NCBI GenBank assembly: GCA_900319645.1
Contig: ONPG01000002.1
Coordinates: 62,001-126,000 of the forward strand
Length of the DNA: 64,000 nt
Direction of reading: 5' to 3'
Source: an uncultured Bacteroidales bacterium
GTDB lineage: Bacteria > Bacteroidota > Bacteroidia > Bacteroidales > Paludibacteraceae
Part shown: in pieces, positions 1 to 7,633 of the stretch
How the letters are laid out: every line of letters starts with the position of its first letter
Numbering within the stretch: the stretch's first letter is position 1
Notes under the pieces: generated by a model
Databases searched by the model: none
The model's input: only the letters and a program-made list of their open reading frames with translations
What the model was told of the DNA's origin: nothing
Position numbers and translations under genes: made by a program

Positions 1-1976
1 ACCGACATGCCGATCAGCGTCACAACGCCGAGCGAGTGCATTGCTGGATGAACGGCAAAGACAAGAATCCCGATGCCGATCAGCATGATTAACGCAGAGA
101 GCATAATCGATTGTTTGTATTGCGGCAGAATCGTTTGACCGGTTCGGCGTTCGTAGAGCAAGCCCTCCACAATAAAAATCGTATAATCGTCGCCCTGACC
201 GAAGATAAACGTCGCCAGGATGATATTGACGATATTGAATTGCAGGCCAAAAATCTGCATGATAGCCACGATCCAAACCCAACTGAGCATCATCGGCACA
301 AAAGCAATCAACGCCACCTTCAAACTGCGAAAACTAAGCCATAAGAACAGAAATACAATCAGCGAACAGGCGATGCCTATATAATCGAAGTTATCGCTCA
401 ACCCCTGCGTCAAACGGCTGAAATCAAAGCTCTTCGCGGGCTTCCAGCCTCTCATCATCTGATAAAAAGGTGCAAAAACACCACGCTTGAATCCCACTTG
501 CGCGGCTTCGTTCTCAATCATCCCGATGACCGCCTCCGCATCGTGCGTCTGCCAATATGCCGTCCAGCGTTCCGCCCTGTTGGCATGGTCCGCAACTTGC
601 CGCATCGGGTTCGCAACCGAATCAAAAAACGCGATATCCGCACGCTGCTGGGCGGTCATATAATTGATACTCGATGGATTCGGATTAAACAAAGGCTTTG
701 GACTGCAGAATAGCGGCGAAAGAACAAGGAAAAGCCCAAGCAGGCCTGTGACAACCAAGGTGCCCTTCCCTAATTCGTGATTTCCCATTCGTAAATTTTC
801 CCTCGGAAGTTTGATCTCGCGGAGCGGAGTAGGTTGCGCGGACATCAGATGCGGCAACACGAAGATGCAAAAAACGATAGTACCAACTAACATCGCAGCA
901 GCAAAGATTCCCAAATGCTGCATCGCTGTCGCTTTGAGAGGCAGCAAGGCCAAAAACGCACCCACCGTCGTTATGTTCCCCACCACCAGCGGTGAGAGCA
1001 CTTCTTCCAGTGTCTGCCTGACCGACCTCGTATAACGCTGGTGTACCAGCAGATGCAACGGATAATTGACCGCAATGCCGATGAGCACGCTCCCTATTCC
1101 CAACACCATAGCGCTCACCGTCGGGGTGAAGATCCTTAGAACAGCCATTCCTGTTAACCAACCGAACGAAACCGACAGCACTATCAGCCACAAGTCGCGC
1201 CGTCGCGGAAAAGCGTAAGCCAGCAACGCCACAATGAGAACCAGTGAAAGCGCAATACAAATCAGCGAATCCAGTTTGATGCGCCGTGCGTTCTCCACTG
1301 CAATCACCGGTGCTCCGATAAGCCGGAGACTCAATTCAGGAAATTGTGAATGGACAATAGACAACTGACCATTGAGGGAATCCAGCAAAGCCGTATTCCG
1401 CTGCGTCTCGGTGCTTCCGTAAGGAGAAGTGATAAAAGCGTAACTTCTGTTCGGGACCTGCTGCGCGCTGAAAGCGGAGAGATCCATCAAACCCAACGGA
1501 TCCGATTGAATAGCAGTAGCCAGAAACCCTGTTCCGGGTGTTGCCAAAATACGCTTGTCGCGCTCCAACGCTGTACGAATAGCCTCCGCTGTAAACAGCG
1601 AATCCAGTTTCTCGTACTTCTCTTCCTCTATATAATAAGGTAATTGCGCGTAAAGATTTCTCAACTGCTCTGAAGGGTCTGTTGAAATATCCAACAACCC
1701 GTTACCGATAACCAGTTCCTCTATCGCTTCTTCGCGGAGGGATTCGTCTCCACCTTCTACAATGACCACGATCTGAGCCGCTGATTGCCGGGACTGAAAC
1801 TCCTTAAGCGCCTCACGGTCTTCATCCTCCAGTGGCAGAAAATCCATGATGTCCTCGTTGTAACGAAGCGTCAATGCCAACACAATCAGCGGAATAAGCA
1901 CTATTGTTAATCCCGACCACAGCCAGCGGCGGTGGGTGCTTAACCAATCGTATATGTGCAGCAACTTATCGTTCAT
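1..1976 (-). CDS. MMPL/RND-family exporter, partial (C-terminus outside window)
   Basis: Starts at ATG 1976 and I followed the frame to the window edge, giving about 658 residues with the C-terminus missing. The N-terminus has a transmembrane helix at about residues 18-38, followed by a periplasmic loop beginning with the D-F-L-P motif. Near the window edge lies the second membrane block, with FGQGDDYTIFIVEGLLYERR-type residues (about 585-605) typical of MMPL domains. MMPL exporters are regular members of aryl-polyene clusters and probably move the lipidated pigment towards the outer membrane (inference). The start overlaps the ligase stop by 11 bp, so the two are probably coupled. Residues about 200-214 are encoded by a degenerate heptamer array, which looks inserted into the periplasmic loop. 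Confidence 0.93.
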   Translation of the reverse strand, partial: MNDKLLHIYDWLSTHRRWLWSGLTIVLIPLIVLALTLRYNEDIMDFLPLEDEDREALKEFQSRQSAAQIVVIVEGGDESLREEAIEELVIGNGLLDISTDPSEQLRNLYAQLPYYIEEEKYEKLDSLFTAEAIRTALERDKRILATPGTGFLATAIQSDPLGLMDLSAFSAQQVPNRSYAFITSPYGSTETQRNTALLDSLNGQLSIVHSQFPELSLRLIGAPVIAVENARRIKLDSLICIALSLVLIVALLAYAFPRRRDLWLIVLSVSFGWLTGMAVLRIFTPTVSAMVLGIGSVLIGIAVNYPLHLLVHQRYTRSVRQTLEEVLSPLVVGNITTVGAFLALLPLKATAMQHLGIFAAAMLVGTIVFCIFVLPHLMSAQPTPLREIKLPRENLRMGNHELGKGTLVVTGLLGLFLVLSPLFCSPKPLFNPNPSSINYMTAQQRADIAFFDSVANPMRQVADHANRAERWTAYWQTHDAEAVIGMIENEAAQVGFKRGVFAPFYQMMRGWKPAKSFDFSRLTQGLSDNFDYIGIACSLIVFLFLWLSFRSLKVALIAFVPMMLSWVWIVAIMQIFGLQFNIVNIILATFIFGQGDDYTIFIVEGLLYERRTGQTILPQYKQSIMLSALIMLIGIGILVFAVHPAMHSLGVVTLIGMS
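1332..1375. repeat. Degenerate heptamer array inside the exporter gene
   Basis: Read on the minus strand the stretch falls into 7-nt units TCAGTTG, TCTATTG, TCCATTC, ACAATTT. It adds about 14 residues in frame to the periplasmic loop of the MMPL protein. Similar words occur at 8911-8948 and 14971-15006. Confidence 0.6.
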
Positions 1977-3279
1977 CGATGAATTTCACAGGCTTGCGGC
2001 TCTTGGGAGGGAAAATGATTTGCTGGATCACATCTGCTGGCAGAATCTCCACAATAGGTGCGACCCGCAGACGCGAACGGAAATGATCTTTCAACGTCTT
2101 GATTGCCTCTTCGGGCTGAATCGTGTTGTCACGCAGGCCGACACGCACAATGACCTCGTCGGTTCCAGCGTCGGACGGACGAACCACCACCACATAATTG
2201 CTCACAAACGGCGTGTTGTCCAGCACATCATTGATGGCCGGCGGATAGATGGTAGTGCCTTTCAGTTTGATCATGTTGTGCTTGCGTCCGATGAGTGGCG
2301 TAAGGCGGTAACTGTTTCGCCCGCAGGCGCAAGGCTCCACCACTTTCGCGGCGATGTCACCTGTCCGGAATCGCAGCAGCGGCATACCTTCGACACCTAA
2401 GGTCGTGATCACCACTTCGCCCGGCTGACCGTCTGGAACAGGCTGATTATCTTCGCCGATGATTTCCACAATAATCAGTTCCGGGTGTACGTGTCCGCCG
2501 CAGCCGTGCTCGCATTCCGAGAACGTTGCCGACATCTCCGTCGATGAATACGTTGCGTACAACTCCACCTCCGGCCATTTGTCGTGAATACGTTGCCCTA
2601 ACAGGTTCAGCGCAAACGCCTGGTCGCGCAGACCCTCTCCGATACCGATAATTTTTCTTATTGACGAATGCCGATAATCGATGTGTTGTTGCTCGGCGTA
2701 GTCGATTAGTTTGAGAATAAACGAAGGCACGCACATGATCGCCGTGGGATGAAGGCGTTCGATGGTGTCCCACTGTAGTTCGGGAATACCGTTTCCCACG
2801 CGGATGATACTTGCGCCCATACGGCGAATGCCCATCCAGTACGCCAAACCGGCCATAAACCGTTTGTCCATCGTCGTCATGAGTTGCAGAATATCCCCTT
2901 TCTTCAGACCCGCACAGGCAAAAGACTTGTGCTCGTTATATGCCAAACGCTCCAAATCTTTCTCCGTGCAACCGAAGACTACCGGGTCGCCCAACGTGCC
3001 GGAAGTGGTAATATAATCGATGATATCTTCCCGTGCTACGCACAGAAAATCATTGTTAAACTGTTGCAAATCAGCTTTCTCTGTAAAAGGAATACGCTGC
3101 AAATCCTCTATCGTGCAAATCGTCGAAGGATCAATCTTATTCTCGGCAAACAGCCGTTGGTAATACGGCGAGTGTGCCGCCAGATACGCTATCTGCGTGC
3201 GCAGTAATTCCTCTTGATATGCGCGGATATCCGCTACTGATTCAAACTCAATATCCATTGTATGCATTCTTTTTTCCAT
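1966..3279 (-). CDS. PaaK-like AMP-dependent ligase activating the aryl starter acid
   Basis: A 437-residue adenylate-forming ligase of the phenylacetate-CoA ligase family. Visible motifs are the phosphate loop TTSGTLGDPV (residues 91-100), YATYSSTEMS (241-250), RFRTGDIA (303-310) and a C-terminal KLKGTT lysine motif near residue 340. A cysteine-rich turn (CEHGC, then CACG) lies in the region where PaaK relatives often bind zinc. In aryl-polyene pathways such a ligase activates 4-hydroxycinnamate and loads it on an acyl carrier protein; that substrate is inferred from the tyrosine ammonia-lyase in the same operon. The chosen ATG at 3279 has AGAGGAAAG about 8 nt upstream and overlaps the hydrolase gene by 46 bp. 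Later ATGs at 3267 and 3258 are possible. Confidence 0.9.
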   Translation of the reverse strand: MEKRMHTMDIEFESVADIRAYQEELLRTQIAYLAAHSPYYQRLFAENKIDPSTICTIEDLQRIPFTEKADLQQFNNDFLCVAREDIIDYITTSGTLGDPVVFGCTEKDLERLAYNEHKSFACAGLKKGDILQLMTTMDKRFMAGLAYWMGIRRMGASIIRVGNGIPELQWDTIERLHPTAIMCVPSFILKLIDYAEQQHIDYRHSSIRKIIGIGEGLRDQAFALNLLGQRIHDKWPEVELYATYSSTEMSATFSECEHGCGGHVHPELIIVEIIGEDNQPVPDGQPGEVVITTLGVEGMPLLRFRTGDIAAKVVEPCACGRNSYRLTPLIGRKHNMIKLKGTTIYPPAINDVLDNTPFVSNYVVVVRPSDAGTDEVIVRVGLRDNTIQPEEAIKTLKDHFRSRLRVAPIVEILPADVIQQIIFPPKSRKPVKFIDER

Positions 3280-4061
3280 TGTTGACTTTCCTCTGTCCCC
3301 TTGCTCTCTGACGCGCCGAAACCGTGTCCGCCGGTGCGATATTGGAGGTATTTGTGCGGTATCCCCTTCGCCGTGAGCGCCGAATCCAGCATCTCGCTGT
3401 TCTGGTATTTCACAATTGGGTCATCCACACAGTTTACCAAAAACACCGGCGGACAATCAGCAGGAATATGTTTCTCAATCGACAGCGAATCCCGCATCTG
3501 CTTGTTCCATTGACGCCAAACGCCCAAAGCGCCTCGGCGCGAACGAACATGGGCATAACGCTTGTCGCTCATCGTCACCACCGGATAAATCGGGCACAAA
3601 AATGCCGGTTTGACCGCAGTTCGGTTGTGCGTATAACTCATCATCGTCAGGTGCCCTCCGGCGGAAAAACCCATTACGCCTATTCGGTTCCTGTCTATCC
3701 GAAGCGAATCCGCATGCTTGTGTATATAACTGAGTGCGTCCTCCACATCGCTCAGCATGTTCGGGTACTTGTTGCCCAAACCGATGACGCGGTAACCGAC
3801 CACAAAAGCGCTGATATTCGCCACGCGGTATTTGAGCACAAACGCATTGATGCCGTTCGCCTGCAGCCATTCCGCCACTTGTCTGCCTTCGTAATTCATG
3901 TCGTGCCAGCAGTAGCTGCCACCCGGACAAACCACCACCGCAATGCCGGTATTCGTCGCGCTGTCCGCCAAATAAGCGGTCAGACGTTCGGTCTTCGCCC
4001 ACAAGCATTGACCATACATGGTCAATACCAAGAACACTGTCATTTGCAAGTATCTTCGCAT
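3234..4061 (-). CDS. Secreted alpha/beta hydrolase (BD-FAE-like esterase)
   Basis: A 275-residue alpha/beta hydrolase with a signal peptide (MRRYLQMTVFLVLTMYGQC). The nucleophile is Ser133 in GFSAGG, the oxyanion region is CPGGSY, the acid is Asp213 or 214 in VDDP, and the base is His246 in GGHGFG. This pattern fits the acetyl-xylan/feruloyl-esterase-like family. Its role in the pigment cluster is unknown; hydrolysis or transfer of the finished polyene ester outside the cytoplasm is a guess. The frame is open to 4250, but the ATG at 4061 gives an RR-containing n-region. The alternative ATG at 4043 forms an ATGA overlap with the preceding stop. Confidence 0.85.
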   Translation of the reverse strand: MRRYLQMTVFLVLTMYGQCLWAKTERLTAYLADSATNTGIAVVVCPGGSYCWHDMNYEGRQVAEWLQANGINAFVLKYRVANISAFVVGYRVIGLGNKYPNMLSDVEDALSYIHKHADSLRIDRNRIGVMGFSAGGHLTMMSYTHNRTAVKPAFLCPIYPVVTMSDKRYAHVRSRRGALGVWRQWNKQMRDSLSIEKHIPADCPPVFLVNCVDDPIVKYQNSEMLDSALTAKGIPHKYLQYRTGGHGFGASESKGTEESQQWKKECIQWILSLNQ

Positions 4062-6553
4062 ATCGCTTCTACTGTTTGTTGCGCGGTCATTGCTGTTCCG
4101 CATAGACCGTGCAGGAAAATATTCTGTCCGGTCTGATAGAATCCCGGCACACGTGTACGAACCGAACCCACGCCTTCGCTCATGCCGAACATAGCGCCTT
4201 CCGGCGAGAGATAATCGTCGCGGTAAGTCAACGAAGTGGAGCTGAAACAATCGACCACTTTACGCCGTATTCCAGGATAAACCGATTCCAAAATAGCAAG
4301 CACTTCTGCTGTCTTTCGCTCCTTAAACGCCTCGTATTCAGTATAGTTGGACTTCCTATCCTCCTGCCACGGTGCTAATTCTTCATAGCTCATCGGCATC
4401 ACCGTTTCAATTGTCCGCGCATACACCTGCCCGTGTTCTGAACAAGGTGTCATGATTAACAGTTTGTGTTCCGGCAAATAATGGGTCACCGGATCGTATT
4501 CCAAACTATCCGGACGAAGTCGGATATACGTCTTGAACGAACCGGCTGTCTCTGCTGTATTTACAATCCGCTTTTGCGTCACCGCTCTGAACAACGGCAA
4601 ATCCGTCATCTTTAGCAACTGCTTCGGATGAAGCGAACTAACCACTATATCTCCTTCTCCAATGATCCCTTGCGAATGATAAATCTCAAATCCGCTATTT
4701 TTAATTGCTAATTTTGAATTTTTAATTCTCTCAACTTTCTGCGCGAGCAAGATCCTTCCTCCGTGGCGCGTAATATACATCGCCAGATCATTTGCCAACT
4801 TCTGACTTCCGCCCACAAAACGGAAAACTCCGTTCCGGCATTCTTCCCATTCTCTCTCGCCGATGAGTTCCGCAGGCGAGTGGTCCACGCTCGTCGTTAC
4901 TGTATCAGCACTTAATCCTATACAATTCAGCAGGGTAAATAAGGGGTCGCCCGGTCGCAAACCGGAGAGAATGTGCATGCCGGTTGACCAAGTCTCGCCG
5001 TTTTTCTCATATGAATAAAGTCCGCCGCCGAATACCGGCAACTGCTCATAGAGTGTCACTTGATAGCCTTTTTGCGCCAACAATGCACCTGTAAACAAAC
5101 CGCCGACACCCGCTCCCAAAATTGCCACCGACGGACGGTCGCAATGCATCAATGCCTGGTAGTGCAGTTCTACCGACTTGCTCCGGCGTTTGTAATTGCT
5201 GCCGAAAGTGGTGTCATCCGTGGGGATAACAGGCAGAATAGTGAGTCGTACATCGGCCGGACGAATCACAAACTGCTTCTTCCCGATATAATCGACCATC
5301 CCTTCTATCAGCAGGGGCTGAATCGGAAGTTGGTAACTGTCAGCATAGTAGAACGCTCCGCGGTGGAATCGTCCGACTTCGCCGCTGACAGAACGCGTAC
5401 CTTCCGGAAAAACAAATAGGGAATACCCTTCTTCAATAATCTGCTTGACAGCGGCTTCGCGTTTGTCGTCATCCATTGTGTTGGGAAAACAATCCAGATA
5501 TCTGGCCACAATGCCGAAAAGCGGATGGTTCCAGATATATTCCTTGACCACCATCGAAATCTTCGGAGAGAGGGAGAGACACAGCACGACGTCGATGAAC
5601 GACTGATGATTGGCTATCACAACGGATTGCTGGTTGGTCAACTCGCCCTTTACCGTCAGACGAAGTCCTAATATGTTCCTCACAAAATGTGCGGAAATGC
5701 GTTGAGCAAACCGATGGTAGTGTGCTCGTGAGCGCGAATTGCGACCATGTATGGCAAAGTAAATCAGCGTATAAGGATTGACAAAGAAAAGCATCACTAA
5801 TCCGAAATACCCGAAACAGATAACCGTCCGCCAGTACATGTTTATATACCCGAAAAGCAGTGCGCCGATACAGAGGAGTGTATTCAAAATAGAGATCCGT
5901 GTGAAGTCGTATGCCGGCCGGAAATGACTGACACGTTTTTCTTTCGGCGGATAATAGACGCGTATCGGAACAGGTATCAGCGGTACATTGTGCCAGGCCG
6001 CCAAAACCAAAAGTTCCAGCTCTGCTTCGTAACGGCTGGTGAGGATATTCAGACCATACAAACGATGCAGAGGATAAATCCGCATACCTGTTTGTGTATC
6101 CGGCAGATCAATGGTCGTTTGCAACCGGAACCAGAAATTGGAGAACCGGTTGGCGAACTTGCTCTTGCCGTCCATGTTATCGTCCGTAAACTGACGGCTT
6201 CCGACGATGAGGGCATTCGGATGAACTTCCAAGGCCCGGATGAGCAACGGAATATCCTCTGGGTAGTGCTGTCCGTCCGCGTCAATTGTCAGGGCGTAGT
6301 CAAAACCCATTTCCAAGGCTTTCCGAAAACCCGAAGCGAGTGCGCGACCTTTGCCTTTGTTGTGCGGGTGTGTAACTACGGTAACCGGTACATCCATAGC
6401 CGATAACAGTTCCTTGGTGTTGTCCGTACATCCGTCGTCCACAACGATGATGTCGTGCACCTGCTGATGCACGCGACGAACCACATCTACTATTGTTCCG
6501 GCGTTGTTATACGTCGGAATCAAGGCACATATATGTAGCGGTGAATGAAGCAC
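4040..6553 (-). CDS. Three-domain fusion: GT2 glycosyltransferase, PlsC acyltransferase, FAD oxidoreductase
   Basis: One uninterrupted 837-residue frame holds three enzymes. Residues 1-220 are a family-2 glycosyltransferase (LIPTYNN at 11-17, DD at 39-40, DAD at 91-93). Hydrophobic helices follow at about 221-268. Residues 270-465 are a lysophosphatidate-type acyltransferase (NHQSFID with His316 and Asp321, FPEGTRS at 382-388). Residues 473-837 are a phytoene-desaturase-like FAD protein (GAGVGG at 480-485). Aryl-polyene and flexirubin clusters are known to carry such activities; a single tri-domain chain is unusual in my experience. The start is GTG 6553, directly after an in-frame stop; it overlaps the dehydratase gene by 47 bp. 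Residues about 607-620 are encoded by an AATTAAAA-type heptamer array. A true fusion is more likely than an error because the linker reads cleanly. Confidence 0.9.
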   Translation of the reverse strand: MLHSPLHICALIPTYNNAGTIVDVVRRVHQQVHDIIVVDDGCTDNTKELLSAMDVPVTVVTHPHNKGKGRALASGFRKALEMGFDYALTIDADGQHYPEDIPLLIRALEVHPNALIVGSRQFTDDNMDGKSKFANRFSNFWFRLQTTIDLPDTQTGMRIYPLHRLYGLNILTSRYEAELELLVLAAWHNVPLIPVPIRVYYPPKEKRVSHFRPAYDFTRISILNTLLCIGALLFGYINMYWRTVICFGYFGLVMLFFVNPYTLIYFAIHGRNSRSRAHYHRFAQRISAHFVRNILGLRLTVKGELTNQQSVVIANHQSFIDVVLCLSLSPKISMVVKEYIWNHPLFGIVARYLDCFPNTMDDDKREAAVKQIIEEGYSLFVFPEGTRSVSGEVGRFHRGAFYYADSYQLPIQPLLIEGMVDYIGKKQFVIRPADVRLTILPVIPTDDTTFGSNYKRRSKSVELHYQALMHCDRPSVAILGAGVGGLFTGALLAQKGYQVTLYEQLPVFGGGLYSYEKNGETWSTGMHILSGLRPGDPLFTLLNCIGLSADTVTTSVDHSPAELIGEREWEECRNGVFRFVGGSQKLANDLAMYITRHGGRILLAQKVERIKNSKLAIKNSGFEIYHSQGIIGEGDIVVSSLHPKQLLKMTDLPLFRAVTQKRIVNTAETAGSFKTYIRLRPDSLEYDPVTHYLPEHKLLIMTPCSEHGQVYARTIETVMPMSYEELAPWQEDRKSNYTEYEAFKERKTAEVLAILESVYPGIRRKVVDCFSSTSLTYRDDYLSPEGAMFGMSEGVGSVRTRVPGFYQTGQNIFLHGLCGTAMTAQQTVEAICEDTCK
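4696..4733. repeat. Heptamer array inside the fusion gene
   Basis: On the minus strand it reads AGAATTA, AAAATTC, AAAATTA, GCAATTA, AAAATAG. The encoded peptide RIKNSKLAIKNSGF shows the expected 7-residue period (21 nt) within the FAD domain. Confidence 0.65.
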
Positions 6554-6881
6554 TTATAGAATGATTAATCGATATTTGACAATTGATAGTTTGTTCTTTG
6601 ACCGCCGGAATAGTGATGGTCACTTCCTGGTCGGGTAGAACGGGTTGGCGGAATTTGAGATTGCGAACCGATGTGAAACGCACTTTCTGTTCCCCAAAAG
6701 CAGCCAATAACTCTTCCGCTATTTGTATCAAACAGGCGCCGGGTACAATAGGATGTCCTGGGAAATGACCTGCAAAAATCGGATGGGACGCATCAAAACG
6801 AACCCGGTATTCCGCTTCGCGGCTTTCCGATTCAGTTTCTCGGCTTTCGACGATATAATATAAACTATTTCGCAACAACAT
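6507..6881 (-). CDS. FabZ-like 3-hydroxyacyl-ACP dehydratase (hotdog fold)
   Basis: A 124-residue single-hotdog protein with the FabZ motif AGHFPGHPIVPGA; the catalytic His is expected at residue 39 or 43. It should dehydrate 3-hydroxyacyl-ACP intermediates to build the conjugated double bonds of the polyene (role inferred from family and operon). The ATG at 6881 overlaps the LolA-like gene by 17 bp, and the end overlaps the fusion gene. Two stretches look like repeat insertions: residues about 11-25 (ESRETES, ESREAEY; a 7-residue period) near the N-terminus, and about 98-108 near the C-terminus. The core HFPGH region is untouched. Confidence 0.9.
   Translation of the reverse strand: MLLRNSLYYIVESRETESESREAEYRVRFDASHPIFAGHFPGHPIVPGACLIQIAEELLAAFGEQKVRFTSVRNLKFRQPVLPDQEVTITIPAVKEQTINCQISINHSISASFTATYMCLDSDV
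6558..6590. repeat. Heptamer array near the end of the dehydratase gene
   Basis: Minus-strand units ACTATCA, ATTGTCA, AATATCG, ATTAATC, ATTCTAT. They code for the stretch around TINCQISINHSI just before the last beta strand. Confidence 0.55.
6809..6850. repeat. Second heptamer array in the dehydratase gene
   Basis: Minus-strand units TCGAAAG, CCGAGAA, ACTGAAT, CGGAAAG, CCGCGAA, GCGGAAT. The peptide repeats as ESRETES then ESREAEY, a clear 21-nt period. Confidence 0.6.
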
Positions 6882-7269
6882 TCTTAAATTCGATGATAGT
6901 GGTGTCTCCGTTTTTCTCGATGAGTTCCACCTGTTTGGCTATGTGGGTCTCTTCATCCATACGGACGATAACCGATTGAAACAGTTTCTTGCTTTCCCGC
7001 TCCATTTTCCCGTCGGTCTTTCCTTCCGACGCAATAGATGCCATAATCATCCGTAGTAACTTTTGCACCTGCGGATTGACATTTGAGCGGTCGCCGTCTA
7101 TTTCCCAAATGACGTTATTCGGTGTCTCGTACGCCCAATGCAGATACTCCGGCGCTCGATAGATCATTTTGCCCGTGGACACCTGCGGTTCGCTGAACAG
7201 GGCGGAGTTCTTCGTCTGTACAAAGTCAGCTTGGATACTTACTATCGCAGCTAAGATAAACGCTAACAT
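6865..7269 (-). CDS. LolA-like periplasmic lipid/lipoprotein carrier
   Basis: A 134-residue protein with a short hydrophobic N-terminus (MLAFILAAIVSI) and the LolA-family opening IQADFVQTK followed by GKMIYRAPEYLHWAYE. LolA-like carriers are standard members of aryl-polyene clusters and are thought to ferry the lipid product across the periplasm; that role is inferred. The signal peptide is short, so cleavage should be close to residue 13. The start ATG 7269 follows the SMR-like transporter gene by 12 bp, and the end overlaps the dehydratase start. Confidence 0.85.
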   Translation of the reverse strand: MLAFILAAIVSIQADFVQTKNSALFSEPQVSTGKMIYRAPEYLHWAYETPNNVIWEIDGDRSNVNPQVQKLLRMIMASIASEGKTDGKMERESKKLFQSVIVRMDEETHIAKQVELIEKNGDTTIIEFKNVVAK

Positions 7270-7281
7270 AATAATCCTTTC

Positions 7282-7632
7282 TCAATTTACTACCAAATAA
7301 CACCCTGCCATAATCAGCAGTATTCCAACCCATTGTGTCCAAGCAATCTGTTCGTGGAAAATCAGCATGGCGGCAATCATTCCGAATACGTACGCCAAAC
7401 TGCTGAGCGGATAAGCCTGCGAGAATGACCAGTGTTTGAGTATATACATCCAAAGCAAACCAGCCGCAGTGAAGGACACGCCGCATGCCAGCCACCACCA
7501 GTTGGTCAGTTGGCTCACGAAGAACGACCACGTCCATGAGGCTTTGTCGAAGGCATTGAGTGCCATTTTCATGAGTATCTGTCCTCCGCAGAGAAGGATA
7601 CTTTGCAGGATTGCCAGAATGATCAGTTTCAT
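7282..7632 (-). CDS. Small EamA/SMR-like membrane protein
   Basis: A 116-residue protein with four predicted transmembrane helices (about residues 3-23, 42-62, 71-92, 97-115). The layout and the loop YPLSSLAYVFGMI resemble ArnE/ArnF and SMR-type half-transporters that flip lipid-linked compounds. In this cluster it may help flip a lipid-linked intermediate, but this is only inferred from position. The gap to the ketosynthase stop is one base, so it should be translated in series with it. Confidence 0.8.
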   Translation of the reverse strand: MKLIILAILQSILLCGGQILMKMALNAFDKASWTWSFFVSQLTNWWWLACGVSFTAAGLLWMYILKHWSFSQAYPLSSLAYVFGMIAAMLIFHEQIAWTQWVGILLIMAGCYLVVN

Positions 7633-7633
7633 T

